Notes: a model not told the origin generated them from the letters alone. Shown: positions 45,195 through 53,085, numbered from the stretch's first letter. The stretch: DNA of 55,883 nt from Phycisphaerales bacterium UBA1161 (GCA_002311745.1 DBZL01000023.1:1-55883); one strand, 5' to 3'. Numbers and translations: made by a program.

Positions 45195-45383
45195 CTATGT
45201 CTTGGTGCTGGCCTCGACCATCGCCATGATGCCGATGCGCAATGCTTGCGGTAGCTCCGGCCAGGCTTCTACAACGGCCTTCAGGTCGGGGTCATTTTGC
45301 AGGTTTAGCGGCAAGCCAAGTGACAAGGTTTCCGGCCGGGTCGGCGTAAATGCTTGTGGATTGGAGTCTTGGGTTTTCGCGGA
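45195..45383 (-). pseudogene. Integrase-like C-terminal tail (inner right end of the island)
   Basis: The frame enters from the tRNA fragment (GLLAELADAMDSKSI) and continues as SAKTQDSNPQAFTPTRPETL, then DPDLKAVVEAWPELPQALRI and GIMAMVEASTKT, ending in TAG at 45195. The DPDL..VVEAWPELP..IRxGIxAMV pattern is one I associate with the C-terminal tails of planctomycete tyrosine integrases and their relatives; this is recall, not a search. There is no catalytic domain or start. On the circularised element this tail would be joined in frame, through the 45-bp core, to the remnant at 15269-15460. Confidence 0.55.
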
Positions 45384-45428
45384 AATGGATTTTGAGTCCA
45401 TCGCGTCTGCCAATTCCGCCAAGAGGCC
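45384..45428 (-). repeat. 45-bp direct repeat, copy 2: orphan 5' half of tRNA-Leu (putative att)
   Basis: This is a perfect copy of the first 45 bases of the tRNA-Leu(CAA) gene at 15185-15268, same strand. Directly after it the sequence departs from the tRNA (TTCCGCG instead of TGTCCG), so no variable or T arm follows and the fragment cannot make a tRNA. It keeps a plausible tRNA promoter on its outer side, consistent with being the original chromosomal 5' half. Confidence 0.85.
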
Positions 45429-45468
45429 GTGCGCGATTTTCCCATCGGAAAACTCGCGGCTTCGCGTC

Positions 45469-45496
45469 ATTCTACTCTGCGCACTTCCCTGGGCAA
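45469..45496 (-). promoter_or_regulatory. Candidate ancestral tRNA-Leu promoter
   Basis: On the minus strand TTGCCC (45491-45496) and TAGAAT (45469-45474) are separated by 16 bases, about 40 bases before the first base of the orphan tRNA half. It lies in the 82-base gap after the acyl-CoA dehydrogenase stop codon. Its position supports this side as the original upstream region of the tRNA. Confidence 0.5.
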
Positions 45497-45510
45497 CGCA
45501 CGACAACCGC

Positions 45511-47259
45511 TTAGGCCGTCGGCGCCGCGCCGGCCAACGTGACGTAATCGTCCAGGGGCGAGCGGTCGCCGCTCAGCACCAGGTCCACGTCGCGGCGAAC
45601 GGCGGACAATTGCGTCTCGATGAAACGCCGGGCCACGGCGCGCTTGCGCTGGCTGGCGGTGGCCTGCTTGACGAACAGATGCCCCACCATCACGGCGATG
45701 GCGCTGTCCACCAGGCGCCGGCCGTGCAGGTCCATGTAGTCGGGGCCGCGATCCTTGACGAACTGCACCGCCTTGAGCACGAGCTGCTTGCCCTCGGTTA
45801 GCTTCTGCCGCAGGGCGGACAATGGCTCGTCGTTGACCTGGAACTGCTCGTAAGCGTCGACGGCTTTCTCGAAGGCGCCCGAGCAGACGCCGCGCACCGC
45901 GGCCACGATCTGCAACTGGCTGGTGCCTTCGTAGATGGTGGTGATGCGGGCGTCGCGCAGGTGGCGTTCGGCGGGGTAATCCTTCATGTAGCCCGAGCCG
46001 CCCAGCACCTGGATGGCGTCGCTGGCCACCTTCACGCACATCTCCGAGGCGTAATACTTGCTCATCGGCGTGAGCATGCCGGCCAGCCGCTTCCACACGC
46101 GGGCGTCGCCCTTGCGGCGCTTCAGTTCTTCCGCGTCGGATGGGGGATTGGTCTCCAGGATGCGCAGGTTGTTGTTCTCCAGGTCGCAGACACGGCTGGT
46201 CTCGTAGGTCAGGGCGCGGGCGGCCTCGATGGCGATCTTCATGTCCGTGACCATCTCGGCCACGGCCGGCAGCTTCTCGATGGCGACGCCAAACTGCTTG
46301 CGCGTCTGCGCATATCGGCGGGCGACGCGGAAGGCGGCCTCGGCGATGCCCAGCGACTGCGCCGCGATCCCCACGCGTGCGCCGTTCATGAGGCTCATCA
46401 CATACGGCACCAGGCCGCGTTGGCGTTCGCCGATCAGCTTGGCCGGGGCGTCGTCGTAGACCAACTCGCAGGTGGGCGAGCCGTGGATGCCCAGCTTCTC
46501 TTCCAGGTGTCGCACGCGGATGCGAGCCGAGCGCTCGGCCAAAAAGAGGCTCAAGCCCCGGCCGTCGCGGCTCTGGGGCTCGGAGCGCGCCAGCGTCAGC
46601 AGGATTTCGCCACAGCCGTTGGTGATGAAACGCTTTACACCCGTCAGCCGCCACTGCCCGTCGCTGTCCTGCCAGGCCCGCAGGGAGACGGCCTGGAGGT
46701 CGGAGCCGGCATCCGGCTCCGTCAACACCATCGCCCCGGTCAGCAGGCCGCGGGCGAAGTCCGGCAGGTACTGGTTCTTGATCTGCTCATCGGCGAAGGC
46801 GTTGATCGTCTCGGCAATCCCTTGCAGACCGAACAGGTTCATCAGCGAGGCATCGGCACGGCTGATGATCTCGTTGGCCATGGTGTAGATGACGTTGGGG
46901 CAGTTCAGCCCGCCGTACTTCCGCGGCAAGGTGAAGCCCATGAGCTCGGCCTGGGCCAGGACCTTGAGGTTCTGGCGCACCTTTTCTCCCAAGGTGACGG
47001 TGCCGTCGGGGTTGAGGGTGTTGCCCTCCTCGTCGACGGCGTCGGCGCGGGGGGCGACGTGATTGGCGGCGACGTCGCCGACGATGCTCAGGATGCGCCG
47101 GTAGTTGTCGAGGGCGTCACCAGCGTCCAGGGGCGCGCCGTCCAGGGCGTTGGCATCCGCGTGGACGAAGTGGTCCTCCTGAACCGTGGCGATTTCCGCC
47201 AGATCGAGGTGGCCGAACAGGAACCGGATGTCTTCGTTGTCGGTAAAAAAATTAGCCAT
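45511..47259 (-). CDS. Acyl-CoA dehydrogenase (FadE-type, long form)
   Basis: This is a 582-residue FAD enzyme. Landmarks are ELMGFTLPRKYGGLNCPNV, the FAD/substrate motif GAMVLTEPDAGSDLQAVSL, RWRLTGVKRFITNGCG-type strands, RKQFGVAIEKLPAVAEMV, and IQVLGGSGYMKDYPAERHLR leading into DARITTIYEGTSQLQIVA, where the Glu of YEGTSQ is the usual catalytic base. An extra C-terminal helical region (about 480-570) and an N-terminal extension make it longer than short-chain enzymes and similar to FadE5-like proteins. It catalyses the first step of beta-oxidation or a related acyl-CoA oxidation and passes electrons to ETF, encoded by the two genes upstream. It is the right-hand chromosomal neighbour of the putative island. 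Confidence 0.92.
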   Translation of the reverse strand: MANFFTDNEDIRFLFGHLDLAEIATVQEDHFVHADANALDGAPLDAGDALDNYRRILSIVGDVAANHVAPRADAVDEEGNTLNPDGTVTLGEKVRQNLKVLAQAELMGFTLPRKYGGLNCPNVIYTMANEIISRADASLMNLFGLQGIAETINAFADEQIKNQYLPDFARGLLTGAMVLTEPDAGSDLQAVSLRAWQDSDGQWRLTGVKRFITNGCGEILLTLARSEPQSRDGRGLSLFLAERSARIRVRHLEEKLGIHGSPTCELVYDDAPAKLIGERQRGLVPYVMSLMNGARVGIAAQSLGIAEAAFRVARRYAQTRKQFGVAIEKLPAVAEMVTDMKIAIEAARALTYETSRVCDLENNNLRILETNPPSDAEELKRRKGDARVWKRLAGMLTPMSKYYASEMCVKVASDAIQVLGGSGYMKDYPAERHLRDARITTIYEGTSQLQIVAAVRGVCSGAFEKAVDAYEQFQVNDEPLSALRQKLTEGKQLVLKAVQFVKDRGPDYMDLHGRRLVDSAIAVMVGHLFVKQATASQRKRAVARRFIETQLSAVRRDVDLVLSGDRSPLDDYVTLAGAAPTA

Positions 47260-47277
47260 GATGGAAATCTCGTTTTA

Positions 47278-47411
47278 ACCACGGAGGCACGGAGGCACGG
47301 AGGCCAACTTGTTTCATAACGCCATTCGCTTGATTCCAAGTCTCAGGGCCTGAACGTTGATATTGATCGATAATCCGAATCAGCGCCTCCGTGTCTCCGT
47401 GTCTCCGTGGT
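47278..47411. repeat. CACGGAGG-type hairpin repeat, copy A (between etfA and the acyl-CoA dehydrogenase)
   Basis: The left arm is CCACGGAGGCACGGAGGCAC followed by GGAGGC, three 8-base units. The right arm is GCCTCCGTGTCTCCGTGTCT followed by CCGTGGT. The loop of about 80 bases starts CAACTTGTTTCATAACGCCA. The loop start is shared with copy B (48471-48611), so the whole element, not only the arms, is repeated. Confidence 0.9.
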
Positions 47412-47418
47412 GAATTTC

Positions 47419-48447
47419 CTATTCTTTTTCCCGGATGGCCCGGATCATCATGGGGATGACCTTGGTGAGGTCGCCGACGATGCCGTAATGGGCCACGCCG
47501 AAGATCGGCGCTTCCTTGTCCCAGTTGATGGCGATGATCTTGGCGGATTCCTCCATGCCGGCGCGGTGCTGCACGGCGCCGCTGATGCCGCAGGCGATGT
47601 AGAGGGCGGGGCGGACGGTGGTGCCGGTCTGGCCCACTTGGTGCTCCTTGGAGATGAAGCCGCCGTCGACGGCCGCGCGGCTGGCGCCCACGGCGCCGCC
47701 GAGCACGCCGGCCAGGTCGTGAATCAGCTTGAAGTTCTCCTTCGAGCCGACCCCGCCGCCGCCAGCCACGATGATCCGCGCGCCCTTGAGGTTCACCTTG
47801 CGCTTCTCGCGCACGCGCTCGATCAGCCGGACCGACTGCTCGAAGTCGCTGAACTCGATCTTCTCTTCGATGATCTGCCCGGAGCGGCGCGGGTCGCCGT
47901 CGCCCAAGGGCATGACCCCCTCGCGCACCGTGGCCATCTGCGGCCAGCGGTCGAAGTTGACGATCGTGGCGATGATGTTGCCCCCGAAGGCCGGGCGGAT
48001 CTGCATGAGCAGGTCCTTGTGCACGGCCTTGGTCTTGGGCTCCGTGTAGTCGCCGATCTCCAGGTCGGTGCAGTCGGCGGTCAGACCGGAGCGCATCTCC
48101 GAGGCGATGCGCGGCGCCAGGTCCCGCCCCAGCGGGGTGGCGCCGAACAGCACGATCTGCGGCTTGTGCCTGGTGATGAGCTGGCACACCACGCGGGCAT
48201 ACGGCAGCGTGCGGTAGTATTCCAGCAGCGTGTCGTACACGTAGTAGACCTTGTCCACGCCGTGCGCGATCAGGCGGTAGGACAGCTCGCGGACGTTCCA
48301 TCCCGCCAGCACGGCGCCCACCTTGACGCCCAGGCGATCGGCCAGCTCCCTGGCCTTGGAGCACAGTTCCAGCGAGGTTTCGCTGAGGTGTTCGTCTTCC
48401 TGCTCCGCGAAAATCCAGACCTCGCCTTTGGGATTGGGTTCGATCAT
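47419..48447 (-). CDS. etfA: Electron transfer flavoprotein, alpha subunit
   Basis: This is a 342-residue protein with AGGAAACAA before the ATG. The N-terminal domain starts with EVWIFAEQEDEHLSETSLEL. The C-terminal FAD-binding domain has ARIIVAGGGGVGSKENFKLI, GASRAAVDGGFISKEHQVGQ, TGTTVRPALYIACGISGAVQ and KIIAINWDKEAPIFGVAHYG, all standard for EtfA. With EtfB it accepts electrons from acyl-CoA dehydrogenases and delivers them to the quinone pool through an ETF:quinone oxidoreductase not seen here. It is flanked at 7 and 23 bases by direct copies of one hairpin element, which may affect relative expression within the etfB-etfA-dehydrogenase operon. Confidence 0.95.
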   Translation of the reverse strand: MIEPNPKGEVWIFAEQEDEHLSETSLELCSKARELADRLGVKVGAVLAGWNVRELSYRLIAHGVDKVYYVYDTLLEYYRTLPYARVVCQLITRHKPQIVLFGATPLGRDLAPRIASEMRSGLTADCTDLEIGDYTEPKTKAVHKDLLMQIRPAFGGNIIATIVNFDRWPQMATVREGVMPLGDGDPRRSGQIIEEKIEFSDFEQSVRLIERVREKRKVNLKGARIIVAGGGGVGSKENFKLIHDLAGVLGGAVGASRAAVDGGFISKEHQVGQTGTTVRPALYIACGISGAVQHRAGMEESAKIIAINWDKEAPIFGVAHYGIVGDLTKVIPMMIRAIREKE

Positions 48448-48470
48448 TTGTTTCCTAAAGACTCAAAATT

Positions 48471-48611
48471 AACCACGGAGACACGGAGACACGGAGGCCA
48501 ACTTGTCTCATAACACCATTCGCTTAATTCCAACTCCTAGGAATTTGATTAGCAATGCTCAATTAATCTCCGATTAACGAAAGCGCCTCCGTGTCTCCGT
48601 GCCTCCGTGGT
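48471..48611. repeat. CACGGAG-type hairpin repeat, copy B (between etfB and etfA)
   Basis: The arms are AACCACGGAGACACGGAGAC plus ACGGAGGC and GCCTCCGTGTCTCCGTGCCT plus CCGTGGT, pairing over about 27 bases. The loop begins CAACTTGTCTCATAACACCA, nearly as in copy A. It has the same orientation as copy A. It ends 9 bases after the etfB stop side and begins 23 bases before the etfA start. Confidence 0.9.
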
Positions 48612-48620
48612 GAATCCGCT

Positions 48621-49535
48621 TTATCCCAGTGTGTGGTCCACGACGAGTTCGTGGATCATGCGCCCGACGCCCTCCTCGCTGGGAGGAATCTCGGTATACC
48701 CTTCCTTGGTCAGCACGATGGACTGCACGCGGTGCACCTTGGTGGGCGAGCCGGACATGCCGCACCGCCGCAGGTCGGCGGCGACGTCGTCGAGGCTCCA
48801 CTGCTCGATCCGCAGGCCGGCCGCGCGCAACTTCTCCAGGAGCCTGGCCGCCTCCGCCTCCTTTTCCGCGGAAGAGGCGGCGGGCATGTTGGCGGCGACC
48901 TCGTTCGTGATCTCTCCAGCCGAGCGGGCATGCTTGAAACGCATGACGCGCTTGGCCGCGGCCGGACGCGTCTCGTTGGCGCTGTCCAACACCGTCAGCA
49001 GGATCGGCAGCCGTGCCTCCAGCACCTCGTAGCCGTTGCCCACGTTGCGGCGCACGCGGATCGTGCGGCCCGACAAATCCACCAGCGCCTCGAAATAGGT
49101 CACCTGCGGGATGCCCAGCTTCTCGGCCATTTGCGGACCGACCTGGGCCGTGTCTCCGTCGATCGCCTGCCGTCCGGCCCAGATCAGATCGCAGTTCCCG
49201 ATCTTTCGCACGGCCTGGGCGAGGATGTAGCCGGTGGCCAGCGTATCGCTGGCGGCGGCGCGGCGGTCGTTGACCAAAATGACGCGGTCGGCGCCGCGGT
49301 AGAGGCAGTCGCGAAGCACCTCGCAGGCGCTCAATGGGCCCATGGTGATGGCCGTCACCGTGCCGCCGAAGCGGTCGCGCACCTGCAACGCCGCTTCCAG
49401 CGCGTGCAGGTCATCGGGGTTGAAAATCGCCGGCAGGGCCGAGCGGTTGACAGTCCCGTCGTCCTTCATGGCATCGCCGGTGATGTTGGCGGTATCCGGC
49501 ACTTGCTTGACGCAAACGATGGAGTCGTAGGCCAA
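48621..49535 (-). CDS. etfB: Electron transfer flavoprotein, beta subunit
   Basis: This is a 304-residue protein. Typical EtfB elements are IVCVKQVPDTANITGDAMKD, INPDD-like PAIFNPDDLHALEAALQVRD, VTAITMGPLSACEVLRDCLY, GADRVILVNDRRAAASDTLA, and the AMP-binding region CDLIWAGRQAIDGDTAQVGP. The C-terminus (about 240-304) is longer than in E. coli-type proteins. The start is a TTG at 49535, supported by AAGGAGAAGG eight bases upstream and the lack of a nearby in-frame ATG. It is the first gene of the etfB-etfA-dehydrogenase operon. Confidence 0.94.
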   Translation of the reverse strand: MAYDSIVCVKQVPDTANITGDAMKDDGTVNRSALPAIFNPDDLHALEAALQVRDRFGGTVTAITMGPLSACEVLRDCLYRGADRVILVNDRRAAASDTLATGYILAQAVRKIGNCDLIWAGRQAIDGDTAQVGPQMAEKLGIPQVTYFEALVDLSGRTIRVRRNVGNGYEVLEARLPILLTVLDSANETRPAAAKRVMRFKHARSAGEITNEVAANMPAASSAEKEAEAARLLEKLRAAGLRIEQWSLDDVAADLRRCGMSGSPTKVHRVQSIVLTKEGYTEIPPSEEGVGRMIHELVVDHTLG

Positions 49536-49632
49536 GGAACCTTCTCCTTGCTTAGAAACATCCGAGGAATCAAATCCAGCGGATAGTTAATTCCGCTTCA
49601 ATCCAGAGTCAATAGCGTGAAGTTATCCGGAT

Positions 49633-49674
49633 CGAGGACGACCCGCCTCCATCAATTGAGCTGGGTCGTCCTCG
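49633..49674. other. Inverted repeat in the divergent etfB/amidohydrolase region
   Basis: CGAGGACGACCC (49633-49644) is perfectly complementary to GGGTCGTCCTCG (49663-49674) with an 18-base loop. It lies between two divergently transcribed genes, so a terminator role is unlikely; an operator or a repeat is possible. Confidence 0.6.
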
Positions 49675-49688
49675 ACCCGGTCCATTCA

Positions 49689-49718
49689 TTGACTCCACCC
49701 GCGCACGGGCGTTACAGT
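49689..49718 (+). promoter_or_regulatory. Candidate promoter of the amidohydrolase gene
   Basis: TTGACT (49689-49694) and TACAGT (49713-49718) are separated by 18 bases. Transcription would begin near 49725, which places the GTG at 49750, rather than the upstream GTG at 49717, inside the transcript. Confidence 0.45.
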
Positions 49719-49749
49719 GGGCCGCACTTCGCTTCGAAGCCAAACGCCC

Positions 49750-51012
49750 GTGCACATTCTTCAGGGAAAAGTCCTCGAGCCGGTTTCCGCATCCCAGTGC
49801 CGCCTCATTGACAACGCCTCGGTGGTCATCGGAGACGACGGCCGTATTCAGGAAGTGCTCTCCGGGCGCAAGCCGAACGGCAAAACCATCGGCGATGAGG
49901 GATGTTGGATCCTGCCCGGCTTCATCGACGCCCACCTCCACATGCCGCAATGGGATCGCCGCGGCATCGACGGCCTTCCCCTGGGCCAGTGGCAGCAGAC
50001 CGTCGGCTATCCCGCCGAAGCGCGGCTCCGCGATCCCCGCGTGGCCCGCGACTTGGCCGAGCAGTTCGTCAGCGGCATGATCGCCAACGGGACCACCACC
50101 ATCGCCGCCTTCGGCAGCCCCTTTTCCCAGGAAGTGGACGGCACCTTCGATGTTCTAGCCAAGCGCGGCCTGCGCGCCATCTACGGCATGACCCTCTCGG
50201 ACATCGGAATGCCCGCGGAACTCACCCACTCGGCCGACGCCGCCCTGGACGATTCGCGCGCCCTGTGTGCCAAGTGGCACGGCGCCGAGAACGGCCGCCT
50301 GCTGTATGCCCTCAGCCCGCGGGCATCGATCCGTTGCAGCGAGCGCCTGATGCGCGGCGCCGCCGCCCTGGCCGACATGCTCCACTGCTATCTCCAGACC
50401 CATGTCGCCGAATCGCTGGAGGAACTGTCCGAAGTCCGGCAGATGTATTCCCCGGCCGTGGACGAGATCGAGGTCTTCGACGACGCCGGCCTGCTCACCC
50501 CGCGCACCCTGCTGGCGCACGGCGTCTTCCTCGACCATCAGGAGCGCCGCCAAGTCGCCAAAAAGGGCTGCGCCATCATCCACTGCCCGACGGCCAATTT
50601 CTTCCGCGCCAGCGGCCTGATGGACTACGTGGCCCACCGTGCCGATGGCATCCGCATCGCCTTGGGCAGCAGTATCGCCGGCGGACCCGACCCCTTCATG
50701 CCGCGCGTGGCCGTCCAGGGCCTCAACACCGCCAAGGCGATCAAGGTGCACACGCTGCCGCGCCTGGCATATCAGGTTCCCACGCCCGCCGAGGCCTGGT
50801 ACACCCTGACCAAGCGCGCCGCCGAGGCCCTGGGCCTGTCCGACCGCATCGGCTCCATCGCCGCCGGCTACGAGGCCGACTGCCTGGTGGTCCGCCCCGA
50901 GCCTTGGATCGCCGGACTATCCGAGGACCAGCAGGTCTCGGCCCTGCTGTACACGCTCACGCCCGCCCAGATCGAGCACGTCTTCGTCGCCGGGCGGGAA
51001 CTGCACGTTTAG
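49750..51012 (+). CDS. Amidohydrolase, guanine-deaminase-like, with altered metal-site motif
   Basis: This is a 420-residue cytosolic amidohydrolase (TIM barrel plus small beta domain). Metal-site motifs are PGFIDAHLHMPQ (HxH, guanine-deaminase style), LQTHVAE with the catalytic Glu, and LLAHGVFLD. The HCPTANFF segment matches the HCPTSNLF stretch of guanine deaminases. The position normally LGTD(V/I)GGG, whose Asp binds zinc and proton-transfers, reads LGSSIAGGPDPFM, so that Asp is replaced by Ser. The enzyme may therefore act on another substrate or be inactive. The GTG start at 49750 is chosen from the candidate promoter. It is divergent from etfB and about 245 bases before the cytochrome cluster. 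Confidence 0.82.
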   Translation: MHILQGKVLEPVSASQCRLIDNASVVIGDDGRIQEVLSGRKPNGKTIGDEGCWILPGFIDAHLHMPQWDRRGIDGLPLGQWQQTVGYPAEARLRDPRVARDLAEQFVSGMIANGTTTIAAFGSPFSQEVDGTFDVLAKRGLRAIYGMTLSDIGMPAELTHSADAALDDSRALCAKWHGAENGRLLYALSPRASIRCSERLMRGAAALADMLHCYLQTHVAESLEELSEVRQMYSPAVDEIEVFDDAGLLTPRTLLAHGVFLDHQERRQVAKKGCAIIHCPTANFFRASGLMDYVAHRADGIRIALGSSIAGGPDPFMPRVAVQGLNTAKAIKVHTLPRLAYQVPTPAEAWYTLTKRAAEALGLSDRIGSIAAGYEADCLVVRPEPWIAGLSEDQQVSALLYTLTPAQIEHVFVAGRELHV

Positions 51013-51255
51013 CGGCGGCACAGGCACCTACAACGGAAGATCTAGTCCGGATATGACCTGGGGCGGCTTCCGACCGTCATGGCCGGCGGCACGCCTGTTG
51101 AAAACGCGACTGTTGCTTTCGGCATTCAGAGAACTTTCGGTATATTTAAGCTCAGCGAGGACCGGATGTTGGATGACGGCTCTGCTCGCTGGCGCCTGGT
51201 CGAGTTAGGCCTCTGTGATTTGGCAGGTTGTGGCAATTCGCAAAGGAGTCGCGTG

Positions 51256-51735
51256 ATGCGACGGCCCCCGCAGTGGATGGCGCTGATTTTGGCGGTCTTG
51301 GGACTGGCCTTCTCTTCACTCGTTGTCAGCGCCCTGGCCGATGAAGCTGCGCCCAGCGAGTGGAAAGCCCCCGCGCGCGCCAGCCGCAAGAAAAATCCCA
51401 TCCCTCCCAGCGACCAGTCCATCGCCGCCGGCAAGGACGTCTACGTCAAGCAGTGCCTGTCCTGTCACGGCGATGCCGGCAAGGGGGACGGCTCCGCCGC
51501 CAAGGACCTCACCACCAAGCCGCGCGATCTGTCCGACCCCGCGGTCACTTCCCAGACGGACGGCACCCTCTTTTGGAAAATTTCCGAAGGCAGAAAACCG
51601 ATGCCCAGCTTCTCCCAACTGTTGCCCGAGGAGGACCGCTGGAACGTGGTCAACTACATCCGCACTCTCGCGCCGCCGCCAGCGACGCAACCCTCGGACT
51701 CATCCAGCAAACCATCAGACGGAGACAAACCATGA
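51256..51735 (+). CDS. Exported monohaem c-type cytochrome
   Basis: This is a 159-residue protein with AAAGGAG eight bases before ATG. It has a signal peptide or anchor (residues about 8-28) and a single haem motif CLSCH at 67-71 (DVYVKQCLSCHGDAGKGDGS). Downstream, RKPMPSFSQLLPEEDRWNVV supplies the likely axial Met and the typical C-terminal helix (WNVVNYIRTL). The tail is Pro/Ser-rich. It is a periplasmic electron carrier similar to the cytochrome c class used as a subunit of oxidases or dehydrogenases. Its TGA overlaps the ATG of the porin gene (ATGA), so the two are translated together. Confidence 0.9.
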   Translation: MRRPPQWMALILAVLGLAFSSLVVSALADEAAPSEWKAPARASRKKNPIPPSDQSIAAGKDVYVKQCLSCHGDAGKGDGSAAKDLTTKPRDLSDPAVTSQTDGTLFWKISEGRKPMPSFSQLLPEEDRWNVVNYIRTLAPPPATQPSDSSSKPSDGDKP

Positions 51736-53060
51736 ACAAACGGCTGTTTGCCGCGGCCTCGGCCGCGATTTCCGTGCTTGTGGGCGCTGCTGCGTTTGCC
51801 GATCCCGCTCCTGCCACTCAACCATCCGCTTCCATGGCGCCCGGCGATTACGTCTCCCGGGCCGAGTACGAGCGCGTCCTGCAGAACCAGGCCGCCATGC
51901 AGAAGCAGCTCGACCAGCTCAACAACCAGCGCGCCCATGACCCGCCGGGCAACGACCAGGCCGCCAACGACGAACTCGACAAGGAAATGCAGCAGCTCAA
52001 GGACGCGGTCGACCGCTATCGCCCGGGCCTGGAATCGGTGGTCATCGCCGGCGACGGCGAGGTCGGCTACACCCGCGTCAACCACACTGATTCCACGTTC
52101 GACGCTGGCCTCAGCCCCCTGATCCTCTGGTCGCCTACCGACCGCATCCTGATTGAAGGCGCCTTCGACCTGGGGCTGCGCAGCGACAATTCCGGCACCG
52201 ACATCGATCTCACCCTGGCCGACATCTCCTACGAGGTGTGCGATCATTTCATCATCGGCGGCGGGTTGTTCGCCGTGCCGTTCGGCCAGTATCACAACCA
52301 CTTCGATCCGCCGTGGATCAACAAGTTCCCCGATGATCCGCTGGTCTTCGGCGACGGCGGGCTGGCGCCGGGTTCCGAGGTCGGCGTTTTCGGCCGCGGC
52401 GCCGTGGCCGTCGGCGATGATTCCAAGCTCACCTACGACGTTTACGTCGTCAACGGTCCCAATCTCGTCACCACGGATGCCACCGCCCTGGGAAGCCTCA
52501 ACTTCACCGACTCCGCCGATCTCAACGATGACAAGGCCGTCGGCGGCCGCATCGGCTTCCTGCCGGTCCCCAACATGGAACTGGGCTATTCCCTCATGTT
52601 CGCGCGCGTGAATCCCGACGGCTTCGAGAACGTCAACGCCCTGCTCCAAGCGGTCGACTTCAATTACCGCCCGAAAGTCGACGCCATCGAAGGCACCCTG
52701 GACTTGCGCGCCGAGTGGGTCTGGTCCAACACCGACATGGCAACCTACGATTCCACCGGAGGATTGGGCGTCGGTCCCCTGACCTTCGCCAGCTACTCCA
52801 ACGGCGGCTACGTCCAGGCCTGCTACCGGCCGACCCGCGTGAGCAATTCGTTTCTACGCAACCTCGAACTGGTCAGCCGGTTCGAGCTGCTGCAAACGCC
52901 CCTGGTATCGCCCGCCGGCGTCCACGAGCAACGCTGGACCTTCGGCGTGGATTACTGGGTCACGCCCACCGTCGTCTTCAAGACCGCTTACGAAATCGAT
53001 CACCGGAACCCCGGTCCCGACCAGAACGCCATCCTGTTGCAATTGGGGTTCCAACTGTAA
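51732..53060 (+). CDS. Outer-membrane porin-like beta-barrel protein
   Basis: This is a 442-residue protein with a clear signal peptide (MNKRLFAAASAAISVLVGAA, AFA cleavage). A short coiled coil (residues about 45-95: EYERVLQNQAAMQKQLDQLN) precedes the barrel, as in trimeric porins with periplasmic stalks. The rest is alternating strands with turns rich in Asp/Asn/Gly (VVIAGDGEVGYTRVNHTDST; IGGGLFAVPFGQYHNHFDPP; KLTYDVYVVNGPNLV) and ends in LLQLGFQL, an aromatic-containing last strand. Fold and context suggest an OprO/OprP- or DUF-type porin, with the substrate unknown. Two monohaem cytochromes flank it, so a link between the outer membrane and periplasmic electron transfer is worth considering. 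Confidence 0.8.
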   Translation: MNKRLFAAASAAISVLVGAAAFADPAPATQPSASMAPGDYVSRAEYERVLQNQAAMQKQLDQLNNQRAHDPPGNDQAANDELDKEMQQLKDAVDRYRPGLESVVIAGDGEVGYTRVNHTDSTFDAGLSPLILWSPTDRILIEGAFDLGLRSDNSGTDIDLTLADISYEVCDHFIIGGGLFAVPFGQYHNHFDPPWINKFPDDPLVFGDGGLAPGSEVGVFGRGAVAVGDDSKLTYDVYVVNGPNLVTTDATALGSLNFTDSADLNDDKAVGGRIGFLPVPNMELGYSLMFARVNPDGFENVNALLQAVDFNYRPKVDAIEGTLDLRAEWVWSNTDMATYDSTGGLGVGPLTFASYSNGGYVQACYRPTRVSNSFLRNLELVSRFELLQTPLVSPAGVHEQRWTFGVDYWVTPTVVFKTAYEIDHRNPGPDQNAILLQLGFQL

Positions 53061-53085
53061 ACGGCGCCTAGCGAAAGGCCATATC

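Noticed and set aside
45467..46654. Long minus-strand frame (395 codons) overlapping the acyl-CoA dehydrogenase
   Set aside because: Shadow frame with Arg/Gly-rich composition and no motif; the dehydrogenase frame carries all family signatures.
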